Positions 26,555-35,159 of a stretch of DNA of 64,000 bases are shown here, piece after piece (the stretch's first letter is position 1; every line of letters begins with the position of its first letter). Under the pieces are notes generated by a model that saw only the letters and a list, made by a program, of their open reading frames with translations, ran no database searches and was not told where the DNA came from. This DNA comes from an uncultured Flavobacteriales bacterium (lineage in GTDB: Bacteria; Bacteroidota; Bacteroidia; Flavobacteriales_G; Salibacteraceae), in assembly GCA_943788725.1 (NCBI GenBank), contig CALSRJ010000001.1, positions 428,861-492,860 of the forward strand, given 5' to 3'. The position numbers were made by a program, and so were the translations under genes.

Positions 26555-27807
26555 CGGACAACAACGCACCGTCGGCTTACACGCTTCCCGTTTTCTAACG
26601 ACACATTTAGGATATAGACCCCTTCGTTCAAGCCATCCAACTCCAAACGTTCCGCAGGATATTGGCAGTGCTTGGAACGTACCCTTCTACCCGACATGTC
26701 CAAGATTTCAATGTGCTCGATGCTTTCACCTTGGGTACTCACCCAAATTTGGTTATCCGCAGGATTGGGATAGACCAATACCGAAGGCATGGCTGCTATC
26801 TCCGCAGCACCCACTCCAACCGTATCTGTCATGTTATCTTCAAGGGATGGCGTGATGTAGGTGAAGTTAGTATCGTTTACCGGAATGTAATCGCGTCCTA
26901 AGAAACGTAGCCGGTATGGATCTAAATAATCCGTTGAAACGAATGAGGGTGTCTCATCCAGTATCTCCGCGAGAACCGAGTACCGCTCACCTGGGTAGAT
27001 GATCAAGGTGTCGGCAGCATAGGGCTGGTCCAGCACCCTTCCATCCGAGGTATGCACCACCGCGTTCAATGCACTTGGGAAGATGATGCGATTTACGCGA
27101 TAGCCTACATTCATGAAGCGCAACAAGTGCTGATCGCCGATGGTTCCGTTGATTTGAATGTTGGTGTCGGTATAGTTCATCGAGCGGTTCTTCCCGTTGA
27201 TCAGGAAGAGGTCGGGTGCGTAGGTAGTAAACCCACCAATGGCAGTATAATCCGCATTCCACCTTGAATCAAGGTCGCTGAGCAGGTAGGCGTGCTGGCG
27301 ATCATAGGTGGGGCCGTTGGTGTAGATGCGGTTGCTACTGTCTGCCGGATAAACGATGACCATTCCATACATACCCAAGGCAAGATGCAAAGTTGTAGTG
27401 ACGTGGCAGTGATAGAGAAAATTACCCGCGTGGGTAGCCTTGAAGCGGTAGGTAAAGGACTGATTGGTCAAGACGAAGTCAGAGGTGTGCGGCACCCCAT
27501 CGTTAGCCTGATCTACGTCGAGGCCGTGGAAGTGAATGGTATGCCCTTCCATGGAAGGGTTGATCATTTCTACGTGAATGCTGTCGCCTTCTTTTGCATA
27601 AATGGTTGGTCCGGGAAGCACGATAGTAGGGTTTGCATTGGTGTAACCAAAGCCCCAAAACGGCAATGAGATGGTCGTATTGGAATCGGTGATGAAGTCG
27701 GCTACGCCGTCCATTAGGGACACCAGGGAATATTGCTTTAACGGTTGAGCAGCAGCTGGCCCGGCTAACAACAGAGAAAGGAACGCTATGGTCAATGCTC
27801 TATTCAT
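26551..27807 (-). CDS. Multicopper-oxidase-type protein with type IX sorting domain
   Basis: A 418-residue exported cupredoxin protein. Signal peptide ends near residue 20 (GPAAAQ). Domain 1 carries HTIHFHG (His89, 92, 94) and FLYHCHVTTTLHLALGMYG (His133, Cys134, His135, His141, Met146), that is, type 1 copper ligands and half of a trinuclear site. The second cupredoxin domain (about residues 185-335) has none of the histidine motifs. The C-terminus from about residue 340 (VYPNPADNQIWVS ... GVYILNVSLENGKRVSRRCVV) is a type A sorting domain of the type IX secretion system, so the protein is placed on or outside the outer membrane. It follows and overlaps its partner gene by 8 bp. Confidence 0.9.
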   Translation of the reverse strand: MNRALTIAFLSLLLAGPAAAQPLKQYSLVSLMDGVADFITDSNTTISLPFWGFGYTNANPTIVLPGPTIYAKEGDSIHVEMINPSMEGHTIHFHGLDVDQANDGVPHTSDFVLTNQSFTYRFKATHAGNFLYHCHVTTTLHLALGMYGMVIVYPADSSNRIYTNGPTYDRQHAYLLSDLDSRWNADYTAIGGFTTYAPDLFLINGKNRSMNYTDTNIQINGTIGDQHLLRFMNVGYRVNRIIFPSALNAVVHTSDGRVLDQPYAADTLIIYPGERYSVLAEILDETPSFVSTDYLDPYRLRFLGRDYIPVNDTNFTYITPSLEDNMTDTVGVGAAEIAAMPSVLVYPNPADNQIWVSTQGESIEHIEILDMSGRRVRSKHCQYPAERLELDGLNEGVYILNVSLENGKRVSRRCVVVR

Positions 27808-28639
27808 GGATGTGCATATGCATCATCATTCCGCCCGGATAGTTTCCTCCGATGGTGGTGGTGACCAAATTGTGGTTGTGTACGGGGAACATGCCCGGTT
27901 TGTCAGGCACCAATTGCACCGTGACCGATTCGCCCGGCGCCATGCCGTAGGAGTCCTTTACCCAGCCGATATAGTGAGGATGCATACTTGCCTCCAAAAT
28001 GGTGACATGGTAGCCGTGCCAATGGGGAAAGTGGTGCAAGTAACCAGCATTGGTCATGTGCACTATGATGGTGTCTCCGACGCTTGCTTCGATGAAGGAC
28101 ATGGTGTCTTTTAAGGTTCTCGGAAAGCCTTTGCCGTTGATCGTGAATGCCTCGGGGTTGTATGCTCTCCTATCGTAAACCCCACCTTCGGCGATTGCCT
28201 TGATCCACTCCTCATCATGCTCGGTAAAAACGGCGTAAAATTCAGGGCCGGTAAAATCACTGACAACGAGCATTCCTCCTAGCCCCAGCGCTCGATGGTC
28301 TTGGGTCGGATCTTCGTAGAGGTAGGTTCCCGGTTGATCAAAAGTGACCGTCCACTCCTCTGTTTCATCCGCTGCAATGCGATCGATGCCCCCATAGCCT
28401 TCAACTTGAAAGGCGCAGGTAAAGTCGCTTCGATTGGTCACGTGAAAAGTCACCTCCTCCCCTGTTTGAAAGCGCAGCACGGCATTGGATGAATCAAACT
28501 GATCGCTCGTGTTAAACGTGAAGTAGGGCATGTCATAGTTCCCATTGGTCACCCCTCCTTCTACGATGAACAGTTCAACGGTTTGTTGGGCCCAAACGGG
28601 TATGGTGAAAAACGTCAATAGGAGGACTAACCATCGCAT
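27800..28639 (-). CDS. Cupredoxin-domain protein, multicopper oxidase partner
   Basis: A 279-residue exported protein with signal peptide (MRWLVLLLTFFTIPVWA). Its first cupredoxin domain has no copper motif (FTCAFQVEG takes the place of HxHG, and YLYEDPTQDH the place of HCH). The second domain has HHFPHWHGYHVTIL (His202-211) and HNHNLVTTT (His254, His256) with a GGMMMHMHIHE tail, that is, trinuclear-type histidines but Asn in place of the type 1 cysteine. The downstream gene has the opposite domain pattern. The frame is open 18 codons upstream; ATG 28639 fits the signal peptide. Oxidase or nitrite-reductase-like, substrate unknown. Confidence 0.85.
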   Translation of the reverse strand: MRWLVLLLTFFTIPVWAQQTVELFIVEGGVTNGNYDMPYFTFNTSDQFDSSNAVLRFQTGEEVTFHVTNRSDFTCAFQVEGYGGIDRIAADETEEWTVTFDQPGTYLYEDPTQDHRALGLGGMLVVSDFTGPEFYAVFTEHDEEWIKAIAEGGVYDRRAYNPEAFTINGKGFPRTLKDTMSFIEASVGDTIIVHMTNAGYLHHFPHWHGYHVTILEASMHPHYIGWVKDSYGMAPGESVTVQLVPDKPGMFPVHNHNLVTTTIGGNYPGGMMMHMHIHE

Positions 28640-28694
28640 ACATTCAAAATTACGAGTCTTAAGGGCACATATCCTGAAAGCGTCAAAAGTCAAA

Positions 28695-28723
28695 TTTGTT
28701 TAGATTTGATGTAGGTACATTTA
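28695..28723 (+). promoter_or_regulatory. Promoter candidate for the extradiol dioxygenase
   Basis: TTTG (28695-28698), 17 bp, then TACATTTA (28716-28723) approximates the Bacteroidota TTTG-N19-TAnnTTTG promoter, with one mismatch in the -7 box and a slightly short spacer. An overlapping TAGATTTG (28701-28708) is a perfect -7 box without a partner. It lies about 27 bp before the ATG at 28750. Confidence 0.4.
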
Positions 28724-28749
28724 GTTTCACCCACACGTCGACGCAGTGT

Positions 28750-29625
28750 ATGGATAGAAAATCATTCATCAAATCCTTTGGAGCGCTCTCGGCCCTTTCT
28801 TTGATCAGCATGAGACTTAGAGACATTGAGAATTTAGCGCAGACCTTTGCGCGCACTGAGCGCACGCCAGTGTTGTTTGTCGGACACGGAAATCCGATGA
28901 ATGCCATAGAGGATAACGTGCACAGCAGGGCTTGGAAGGAAGTAGCCAAGGACCTACACCCCCAACTGATCCTCTGCATTTCGGCGCATTGGGAATCGAG
29001 AGGCACCTACATCACAGGCGATGCACACCCCAAGACCATTCATGATTTTGGAGGATTTCCGCAAGCATTGTTTGACGCCAACTACCCCACTCCTGGTTCA
29101 CCCGAGACAGCCACTTTGATTCAACAGCAGATCCAAGAACCGGAGGTACACCTGACCGATCGGTGGGGATTGGATCATGGAACGTGGTCGGTACTTCTAC
29201 AGATGTTTCCGTCGGCTGATATTCCCGTGCTTCAAATGAGCATGGATCGTACGCTCTCACCAGCGCAGATGTATCAATTGGGCAAGCAGCTCGCATTTTT
29301 GAGAAGCCGGGGCGTGTTGATCATGGGAAGCGGCAACATTGTACACAACCTGGGCATGGTGCGTTGGGGCGACGATCCGGAGCCCTACGATTGGGCCGTG
29401 GAGTTTGATAACAAGGTAAAGGAGCTCATTGACCGACGAGACCATGCTGCTCTAATCCGCTACCGGGACCTCGGGAGAGCGGCTCAGTTGAGCGTTCCCA
29501 CGCCAGACCACTACCTGCCCTTACTCTACACCTTAGGCTTACAGGAGAAGGCTGAGGAGGTTTACTACTTCAACGAAACGATGGCCTTTGGTTCTGGTAG
29601 CATGCGGAGTTTCGTCATCACCTAG
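28750..29625 (+). CDS. 4,5-DOPA-type extradiol dioxygenase (YgiD-like)
   Basis: A 291-residue LigB-type non-heme metal dioxygenase related to E. coli YgiD and plant DODA, which cleave catechols such as L-DOPA. Motifs: VLFVGHGNPMNAIEDN (first metal His), CISAHWESRG, the HDFGGFP segment, DHGTW and the later GSGNIVHNL. An N-terminal segment DRKSFIKSFGALSALSLISM resembles a signal (RR is not present, so not a typical Tat one). The open frame extends 18 codons further upstream; ATG 28750 is preferred. It is divergent from the copper-oxidase pair, and catechol chemistry could link them, though this is inference. Confidence 0.88.
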   Translation: MDRKSFIKSFGALSALSLISMRLRDIENLAQTFARTERTPVLFVGHGNPMNAIEDNVHSRAWKEVAKDLHPQLILCISAHWESRGTYITGDAHPKTIHDFGGFPQALFDANYPTPGSPETATLIQQQIQEPEVHLTDRWGLDHGTWSVLLQMFPSADIPVLQMSMDRTLSPAQMYQLGKQLAFLRSRGVLIMGSGNIVHNLGMVRWGDDPEPYDWAVEFDNKVKELIDRRDHAALIRYRDLGRAAQLSVPTPDHYLPLLYTLGLQEKAEEVYYFNETMAFGSGSMRSFVIT

Positions 29626-29737
29626 CGTTAAGCGCCATCAGCATGCGCTCCATTATTAATACATTTAGTGTCGCTATCCCGGAAACTAGATGAGCTAATG
29701 TGGTTTCCGAAATTCGTTATCAAGAAGTTGTACTTAA

Positions 29738-31171
29738 TTGAAAATGAAAATACTACTGACCGGTGCAACCGGATACATAGGAAAAAGATTATTGCCTGTT
29801 TTAATTGAAGCAAGACATGAAGTAGTGTGCTGCGTTCGCGATAAGAAGAGGTTTGATGTTCCCGAATCTTTAATAGAAAAGATATCAGTAATCGAAATTG
29901 ATTTTTTGGACGAAACTACCCTGGATCGGGTCCCAAAAGATATTGAAGGTGCGTATTATTTGATTCATTCCATGTCATCTTCTAAGGACTACAAATCCTT
30001 AGAACACGCCTCTGCTATAAATTTTAAAAAATCGCTTGAAGGCTCAGCTATAAAACATGTTATCTACCTTAGTGGAATTGTAAATGAAACTCAATTGTCT
30101 GAGCATTTGAGTTCGCGCAAAGATGTTGAACTTGAACTTGAAAAAGGAGCGTATAATTTCACCACGCTTAGAGCAGGAATAATTATTGGCTCAGGAAGTG
30201 CATCCTTTGAAATAATCAGGGATCTAGTGGAAAAACTTCCTTTCATGATTACTCCTAAATGGCTAATGACAAAATGCCAGCCGATTGGCGTTTCAAATGT
30301 GATTGACTTTTTATCAAAATCTTTGTTTAATTCAAAAACCTACAATAATAATTATGATATCGGTGGACCTGATGTGCTTTCGTATAAAGAAATGCTTCTC
30401 GGATTTGCTAAAATCAGGAAACTAAAACGTGTTATATGGGTTGTCCCAGTTATGACACCAAAGCTTTCTTCGTATTGGTTATATTTTGTAACGTCCACAT
30501 CTTACAAACTCGCGGTGAGCCTAGTGCATAGCATGAAAATTGAAGTGGTATGTCGAGATAATGCCATTAATTCAATTCTTGGAGTTGAGCCAATTGGTTA
30601 TCAAGAAGCCCTTAAAAATGCTTTCAGCAAAATTGAAAGCAACGAAATTATTTCAAGCTGGAAGGACTCGTACTCAAGCAGTGACATTAGTTTTAATGTT
30701 TCTGATTTCATTCAAGTACCGACTTTTGGTTGTTTTATTGATCAGCGAAAAAGAAAATTCGATAATCGCGAATCGTGCTTAGATAATATTTGGAGCATAG
30801 GTGGTGAAACAGGTTGGTACTATGGTAATTGGTTATGGAAGTTAAGAGGGCTATTAGATAAGATGGCAGGTGGAGTTGGACTCAGAAGAGGAAGAACTAA
30901 TATTAAATCAACTAAAGCGGGGGATGCAGTAGATTTTTGGAGAGTTTTGTATGCCAATAAAAATGAGGGCCGTTTATTATTATTTGCCGAAATGAAATTA
31001 CCTGGAGAAGCTTGGCTTGAATTCAAGATAGTAGATGATCGACTTGAACAAACAGCCACTTTTAGGCCCCTGGGATTATTAGGGAGGCTATATTGGTACT
31101 CAGTATTACCTTTTCATGGTTTAATTTTCAGAGGAATGATAAGAAATATAACTAAGCACAACAAAACCTAA
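29738..31171 (+). CDS. NAD(P)-binding SDR protein with C-terminal DUF2867
   Basis: A 477-residue two-part protein: an N-terminal Rossmann domain of the atypical SDR type (KILLTGATGYIGKRL, residues 4-18; YLIHSM; VIYLSGI) and a C-terminal DUF2867 region (about residues 335-475; SIGGETGWYYGNWLWKLRG ... RLYWYSVLPFHGLIFRGM). This fusion is a known family in many bacteria, of unknown function. The gene is unlike its surroundings: two hand-counted lines give about one third G+C against about half nearby, and codons favour AAA, AAT and ATT. This suggests recent arrival. A hairpin follows (31169-31192). Confidence 0.88.
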   Translation: MKMKILLTGATGYIGKRLLPVLIEARHEVVCCVRDKKRFDVPESLIEKISVIEIDFLDETTLDRVPKDIEGAYYLIHSMSSSKDYKSLEHASAINFKKSLEGSAIKHVIYLSGIVNETQLSEHLSSRKDVELELEKGAYNFTTLRAGIIIGSGSASFEIIRDLVEKLPFMITPKWLMTKCQPIGVSNVIDFLSKSLFNSKTYNNNYDIGGPDVLSYKEMLLGFAKIRKLKRVIWVVPVMTPKLSSYWLYFVTSTSYKLAVSLVHSMKIEVVCRDNAINSILGVEPIGYQEALKNAFSKIESNEIISSWKDSYSSSDISFNVSDFIQVPTFGCFIDQRKRKFDNRESCLDNIWSIGGETGWYYGNWLWKLRGLLDKMAGGVGLRRGRTNIKSTKAGDAVDFWRVLYANKNEGRLLLFAEMKLPGEAWLEFKIVDDRLEQTATFRPLGLLGRLYWYSVLPFHGLIFRGMIRNITKHNKT

Positions 31172-31192
31172 ACTGCATTAAAACGCAGTTTA
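31169..31192 (+). terminator. Hairpin after the DUF2867 gene
   Basis: TAAACTGC (31169-31176) and GCAGTTTA (31185-31192) form a perfect 8-bp stem around an ATTAAAAC loop, overlapping the stop codon of the DUF2867 gene. There is no T tract after it, so it is a weak terminator or RNA-end structure. Another short inverted repeat GCCAA/TTGGC follows at about 31193. Confidence 0.45.
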
Positions 31193-31301
31193 GCCAAACC
31201 GTTGGCGGCAATTGGGTACGATATACAAACATCCTTTACAGAGTAATAGAAACATCGTTTACACTTTTTAAGTCGCAATTTGATCCAAAATTCAGATCGC
31301 C

Positions 31302-31580
31302 ATGCCTTGGAAAGAATCGACGACTATGGGACAAAAAATTGAGTTCATCTTTGAATGGAGAACCGGGAATCACACCATCACTGAGCTTTGTAGGAACTTT
31401 GAAATTTCAAGGCCAACAGCCTACAAAATCATCGCCCGATTCGAGGAGGAAGGTTATGAAGGGCTGAGAGAATTGTCGAGAAAACTTCGTGGAACACATC
31501 CCAATGCTACGGATGAAATGGTGGTTGGAGGCATCCTTTTGTTGAAAGAAAAACACAAGCTAAGTGGCGCGATTTCTTGA
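31302..31580 (+). pseudogene. IS481-type transposase remnant (N-terminal part)
   Basis: The 92-residue frame MPWKESTTMGQKIEFI... is the N-terminal helix-turn-helix region of an IS481-type transposase, running through ISRPTAYKIIARFEEEGYEGL and HPNATDEM to about KHKLSGA, then stopping. The DDE integrase core (some 280 further residues) is missing. No obvious terminal inverted repeats remain. It lies directly upstream of a gene that has lost its 5' part, so it probably marks the event that caused the loss. Confidence 0.8.
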
Positions 31581-31742
31581 CAATCCCTTGTACACAAAAT
31601 CAGGATTCAGCAGATGACCAGCACACAAGCCCTCATCTCGCTTTTCGTCCACTCGAAAACCCATCATTCTCCAAGCTGCTTGGAGTCCTCATTTCAAGGA
31701 AGTGATTGGTAACGAGTGATATTGATGACTTCAATAAAATAG
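31581..31742. other. Junction sequence between IS remnant and broken ligase
   Basis: About 160 bp in which no frame gives a recognisable protein. It may hold degraded transposase sequence and a deletion endpoint; the in-frame stop TAG at 31740-31742 precedes the open part of the ligase remnant. Confidence 0.5.
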
Positions 31743-32291
31743 CCAAACCAAGCCATTAGACCCTATGATAGCGATGGAATTCTTGATCACCACTTTTTAA
31801 ATAGCCGAGGCGCAATTGCTAGATTTGACCGAGGCGCCATCGAGATTCGGATCATTGATATTCAAGAATGTCCTAAGATGGACATGGCTATTCTCGACCT
31901 GATTGTTGCCGTTTTGAAACATCTCTGCGCTTTGCCAGAAAAGACTCAAAAGCTGATGCAAGTCCAAGCTGAGCAACTGCTCTCTTCACACTTGCAAAAG
32001 GTCATAAGAGAGGGTGAGGAGGCTTTGATAGACTATCCAGATTTGAATGAAATCTTAGGCCTCCCAATGGGAGAATTTTTAGCCAAGGATATTTGGACCC
32101 ATTTACTGAACCAACATCAGGACACCATGGATGAGAAGAGTGTCAAACTAATGAACCAATTGCTTACCCACGGAACCTTAGCTTCGAGAATGATCAAGTT
32201 CTGCGGTACTGATCCTAGCTTGCAACAAATTGACGTTCTTAATCAGCGGCTGATAACCTCCCTCACGAACAACGAAATGTTCACGCCGTGA
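31743..32291 (+). pseudogene. GCS2-type glutamate-cysteine ligase-like gene, 5' part lost
   Basis: An open frame of 182 codons without a start at its left edge; its first 45 residues contain DGILDHHFLNSRGAIARFDR and IEIRIIDIQECPK, which match the C-terminal half of GCS2/carboxylate-amine ligase proteins (about 400-450 residues in full). The first in-frame ATG is at 31878, after these conserved segments, so any product made from it would be inactive. The downstream amidohydrolase begins by a 4-bp overlap, the remains of an operon in which GCS2, an ATP-grasp (RimK-type) and an N-formylglutamate amidohydrolase gene often occur together. Confidence 0.82.
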
Positions 32292-32962
32292 AGCTTGTTT
32301 TAAGTTGTGAGCACTTCGACAATAAGTTGCCAAATCGATTTGAGGACCTTTTTGGCACCGATAAAACTATACGCACTTCGCACCGAGCCTATGACATAGG
32401 TGCGGCCCTCCTTTTTGAATCGCTCATTCCTCTCTCGGACCATCATTTTAGCTATGCCTACTCAAGGCTATTGATCGAGCCAAATCGATCCTTACATCAC
32501 CCCAGACTTTTTTCGGAATACTCTCGCAACTTTGGCAGCGATGAGAAAAAAGAACTGATCGAAAAATATTATACACCCTATAGGCATCGAGTGGAGGATT
32601 GCATTAGCCAAATCATCGAGACCTCAAATTCGGTTGTACACCTTTCGATCCACAGCTTCACCGCTCACTTTAATAGGGAAGAACGAAACGCAGAAATTGG
32701 GATTCTATATGATCCTTCGCGTGACTCCGAAAAAGAGTTTGCCAGACGTTTTAAAAGGGCAATCATGAGGTCAGCCCCAACAATGAAGGTGCGATACAAT
32801 TATCCTTACTTGGGGAAAGCTGACGGATTCACCACTCACCTGCGCAAGTCGTTCCCGAAAAAGTACTCAGGAATCGAATTGGAAGTGCGGAATGACGTCA
32901 TATCCTCCGCTACTTGTCAAAGCATTCAACAAGCGCTCAAACAAGTGAAGTCTGAGCTTTAA
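32288..32962 (+). CDS. N-formylglutamate amidohydrolase family protein
   Basis: A 224-residue protein of the N-formylglutamate amidohydrolase family, with LVLSCEHFDNKLP (metal-binding His/Glu), SHRAYDIGAALLF, RLLIEPNRS and VHLSIHSFT motifs. The family hydrolyses N-formyl-L-glutamate in histidine degradation, but in GCS2/RimK-type operons the substrate is unknown. It starts with GTG overlapping the broken ligase gene by 4 bp. With its partner gene lost, it may now be idle or non-functional; its own frame is intact. The 174 bp after it contain nothing recognisable. Confidence 0.88.
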   Translation: MKLVLSCEHFDNKLPNRFEDLFGTDKTIRTSHRAYDIGAALLFESLIPLSDHHFSYAYSRLLIEPNRSLHHPRLFSEYSRNFGSDEKKELIEKYYTPYRHRVEDCISQIIETSNSVVHLSIHSFTAHFNREERNAEIGILYDPSRDSEKEFARRFKRAIMRSAPTMKVRYNYPYLGKADGFTTHLRKSFPKKYSGIELEVRNDVISSATCQSIQQALKQVKSEL

Positions 32963-33136
32963 TCCCAGTTCATTGAACTCCTCCCATATCCGCCCGTACA
33001 TCATTAGAAGGCAAATGCTGAGATTCGAGTCGACTAGCGCTGGATACTCCTGAATAAACGGATCTTCTCATCCAGGTAAATTCCTCCTCACGCTGATTTC
33101 AAGCGCAAAGAATGCCTCCTACCCCTATCTTGCGGC

Positions 33137-34489
33137 ATGAGCACGTTCGAAGACTTCAAAATCAAAAAGCAACTACTCACCGCAATCAATGAGCTGGGCT
33201 TTGAGAAACCCACACCCATTCAAGAAGCCTCCTACTCTACCGTTCTCGCAGGCCGCGACTTTGTGGGGATTGCACAGACGGGTACCGGAAAAACGATTGC
33301 CTACCTCCTACCCATTCTTCAAGATTTGAAATTTTCAGACCAACCCCAACCCAGGGTCTTGATCTTGGTTCCCACACGCGAATTGGTCATTCAAATCGTG
33401 AAAGAAATCGAAAAGCTTACCCCGTACATCAACTTGAGGGTAACGGGGGTCTATGGCGGCACCAACATCAACACGCAAAAGAAGGCGGTTGCAGAAGGCT
33501 TAGATATCATCGTAGGCACTCCAAGGCGTTTGTATGACCTTGCGCTTACCCATGTACTGCGACTCAACTCCATCAAAAAACTCGTGATTGACGAAGTCGA
33601 CATCATGCTTGACTTCGGGTATAAAACCCAGCTAAAAAACATCTTTGACCACCTGCCAGATAAACGGCAGACCATTCTCTTTTCGGCTACCATGACCACC
33701 TATGTCGATGAACTGATCGAAGATTTCTTGGTGAATCCGATCAAAGAGACCATTTCTATCAGCGGAACGCCCTTGGATAGCATTCGCCAGGAATCGTATG
33801 CTGTACCGAATTTTTACAGCAAGGCCAACTTGTTGAACTACCTGCTGAAGGACGAAGCAAGCTATGGCAATGTCTTGATTTTTGTGGCGACCAAGGTCAA
33901 CGCCGATCGACTGGCTGAAACCTTGGATTTCAAACAGGAAATCTCCGTCATTCACTCGAGTAAGGAGCAAAATCACAGGACCCACTCCATCGAAAAATTC
34001 GTTGACGGTACCAGTAGGATTCTGATTGCCACCGATGTGATTGCCCGCGGCATCGACATTGAAAAAATCGCCACGGTCATCAGCTTCGATACCCCCTTCT
34101 ACCCCGAAAACTACATCCACCGCATCGGGCGAACCGGAAGGGCCGGGCAAGAAGGAAGAGCTATCCTGCTTTTCAACGAGAAGGAAGATGAGCAGAAGCA
34201 AGCCATTGAACGCTTGATGCAATACGACATTCCGCTCCTTCCATTTCCAGAAGACGTAAAAATGAGTTCCCAACTCACGCCCGAGGAAAAACCCAAACCC
34301 TTGACACCTGAAGAACCATCTCCTAAAGATGCGAAGAACCAAGCCGGGGCTTCCTTTCACGAAAAGTCAGCCAAAAACAGCAAAGTGAAGGCTGAGAAAA
34401 AAAGCTACAAGACGATCTTAAAAGAACGCTACAAAAAGCCCCTTCGACGCGGCGATAAGATTCAAAACATGAAAAAGAAGAAGAAGTGA
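33137..34489 (+). CDS. DEAD-box-type ATP-dependent RNA helicase
   Basis: A 450-residue RNA helicase with Q motif (FEKPTPIQEASY), motif I AQTGTGKT, Ia PTRELVIQ, motif II VIDEVDIML (DEVD rather than DEAD), motif III FSATMTT, motifs IV-VI with ARGIDIE and HRIGRTGRAG. The C-terminus from about residue 385 is a lysine/proline-rich basic tail (ending in MKKKKK), typical for RNA binding in cold-adaptation or ribosome-assembly helicases. It may be transcribed from a TATCTTGC element just ahead of the ATG. The next gene's frame overlaps the stop, but its likely start is 87 bp later. Confidence 0.94.
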   Translation: MSTFEDFKIKKQLLTAINELGFEKPTPIQEASYSTVLAGRDFVGIAQTGTGKTIAYLLPILQDLKFSDQPQPRVLILVPTRELVIQIVKEIEKLTPYINLRVTGVYGGTNINTQKKAVAEGLDIIVGTPRRLYDLALTHVLRLNSIKKLVIDEVDIMLDFGYKTQLKNIFDHLPDKRQTILFSATMTTYVDELIEDFLVNPIKETISISGTPLDSIRQESYAVPNFYSKANLLNYLLKDEASYGNVLIFVATKVNADRLAETLDFKQEISVIHSSKEQNHRTHSIEKFVDGTSRILIATDVIARGIDIEKIATVISFDTPFYPENYIHRIGRTGRAGQEGRAILLFNEKEDEQKQAIERLMQYDIPLLPFPEDVKMSSQLTPEEKPKPLTPEEPSPKDAKNQAGASFHEKSAKNSKVKAEKKSYKTILKERYKKPLRRGDKIQNMKKKKK

Positions 34490-34575
34490 TTGAATGCCTA
34501 AGCATCAGCAATGGAAGACGTTCGGTTCAGGAACTCGCTGTGCAGCGATCAGCGAACAGATCTTATCTTGAAACT

Positions 34576-35064
34576 GTGAAGGTCATATTCCAACTCATCC
34601 TAATCACGATGATGCTTTCCTTCACTTCATGTACCAAGAAAGGATGTACTGACTGTAACGCGACGAACTACAGCATTGAAGCCGAAAAAAACGATGCCTC
34701 TTGCGTGTATACCAACGAGGATTTTCTCGGGGTTTACTCGGTGCAGGACTCCATCACAGGCCCACCGACGTTGGAGTGGTACTTCTCGACCTATGAGCTA
34801 GAGGTATCTCGGTCCGAATGCGCGCCAAATCACTTGACATTTAGCAATTATGCCAATAAAAACAACGGCTTCAACGGCTCGACATTCAGCATTGATGTTC
34901 AGGTACTCAATGATGTCCTTACCATCCCGAAGCAAGACGTCAATGAAGACCATGTCAGAGAAAGCTTCGGATATTTTTCGAATGATTCCATCTACTTCGA
35001 CATTGAATATGAGAATGCATTTGGCGAAGTGTTTTACGGAAACTGCTTTGGTCGTAAAAAGTGA
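34576..35064 (+). CDS. Small lipoprotein with a cysteine-bearing surface motif
   Basis: About 162 residues beginning with GTG (VKVIFQLILITMMLSFTSC), with a lipobox before Cys19. After it comes GCTDCNATNYSIEAEKNDASC, a copy of the D-x-x-A-x-N-Y-x-x-x-A-x-x-D-D-x-S-C motif found in many Bacteroidota surface proteins. The remaining 110 residues look beta-rich and include a few aromatic residues; I know no family for them. An upstream in-frame ATG at 34486 exists but would put 30 polar residues before the signal. It follows the helicase and may be co-transcribed. Confidence 0.7.
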   Translation: MKVIFQLILITMMLSFTSCTKKGCTDCNATNYSIEAEKNDASCVYTNEDFLGVYSVQDSITGPPTLEWYFSTYELEVSRSECAPNHLTFSNYANKNNGFNGSTFSIDVQVLNDVLTIPKQDVNEDHVRESFGYFSNDSIYFDIEYENAFGEVFYGNCFGRKK

Positions 35065-35159
35065 ATGCACAGAGTAGAATGCTTCTTTAGATTCGGGCCA
35101 GCATTAAGCAAGGCTTCTTGAGCCAACAAGACTAGCTTGCATTAACACACCATGAACGC

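Noticed and set aside
29626..31210. Integron-like gene cassette (GTTAAGC before, inverted GCCAA/TTGGC repeat after the low-G+C gene)
   Set aside because: The upstream GTTAAGC fits GTTRRRY, but the downstream elements do not match RYYYAAC and GTTRRRY, no attC-size structure is seen, and no integrase is in the window.
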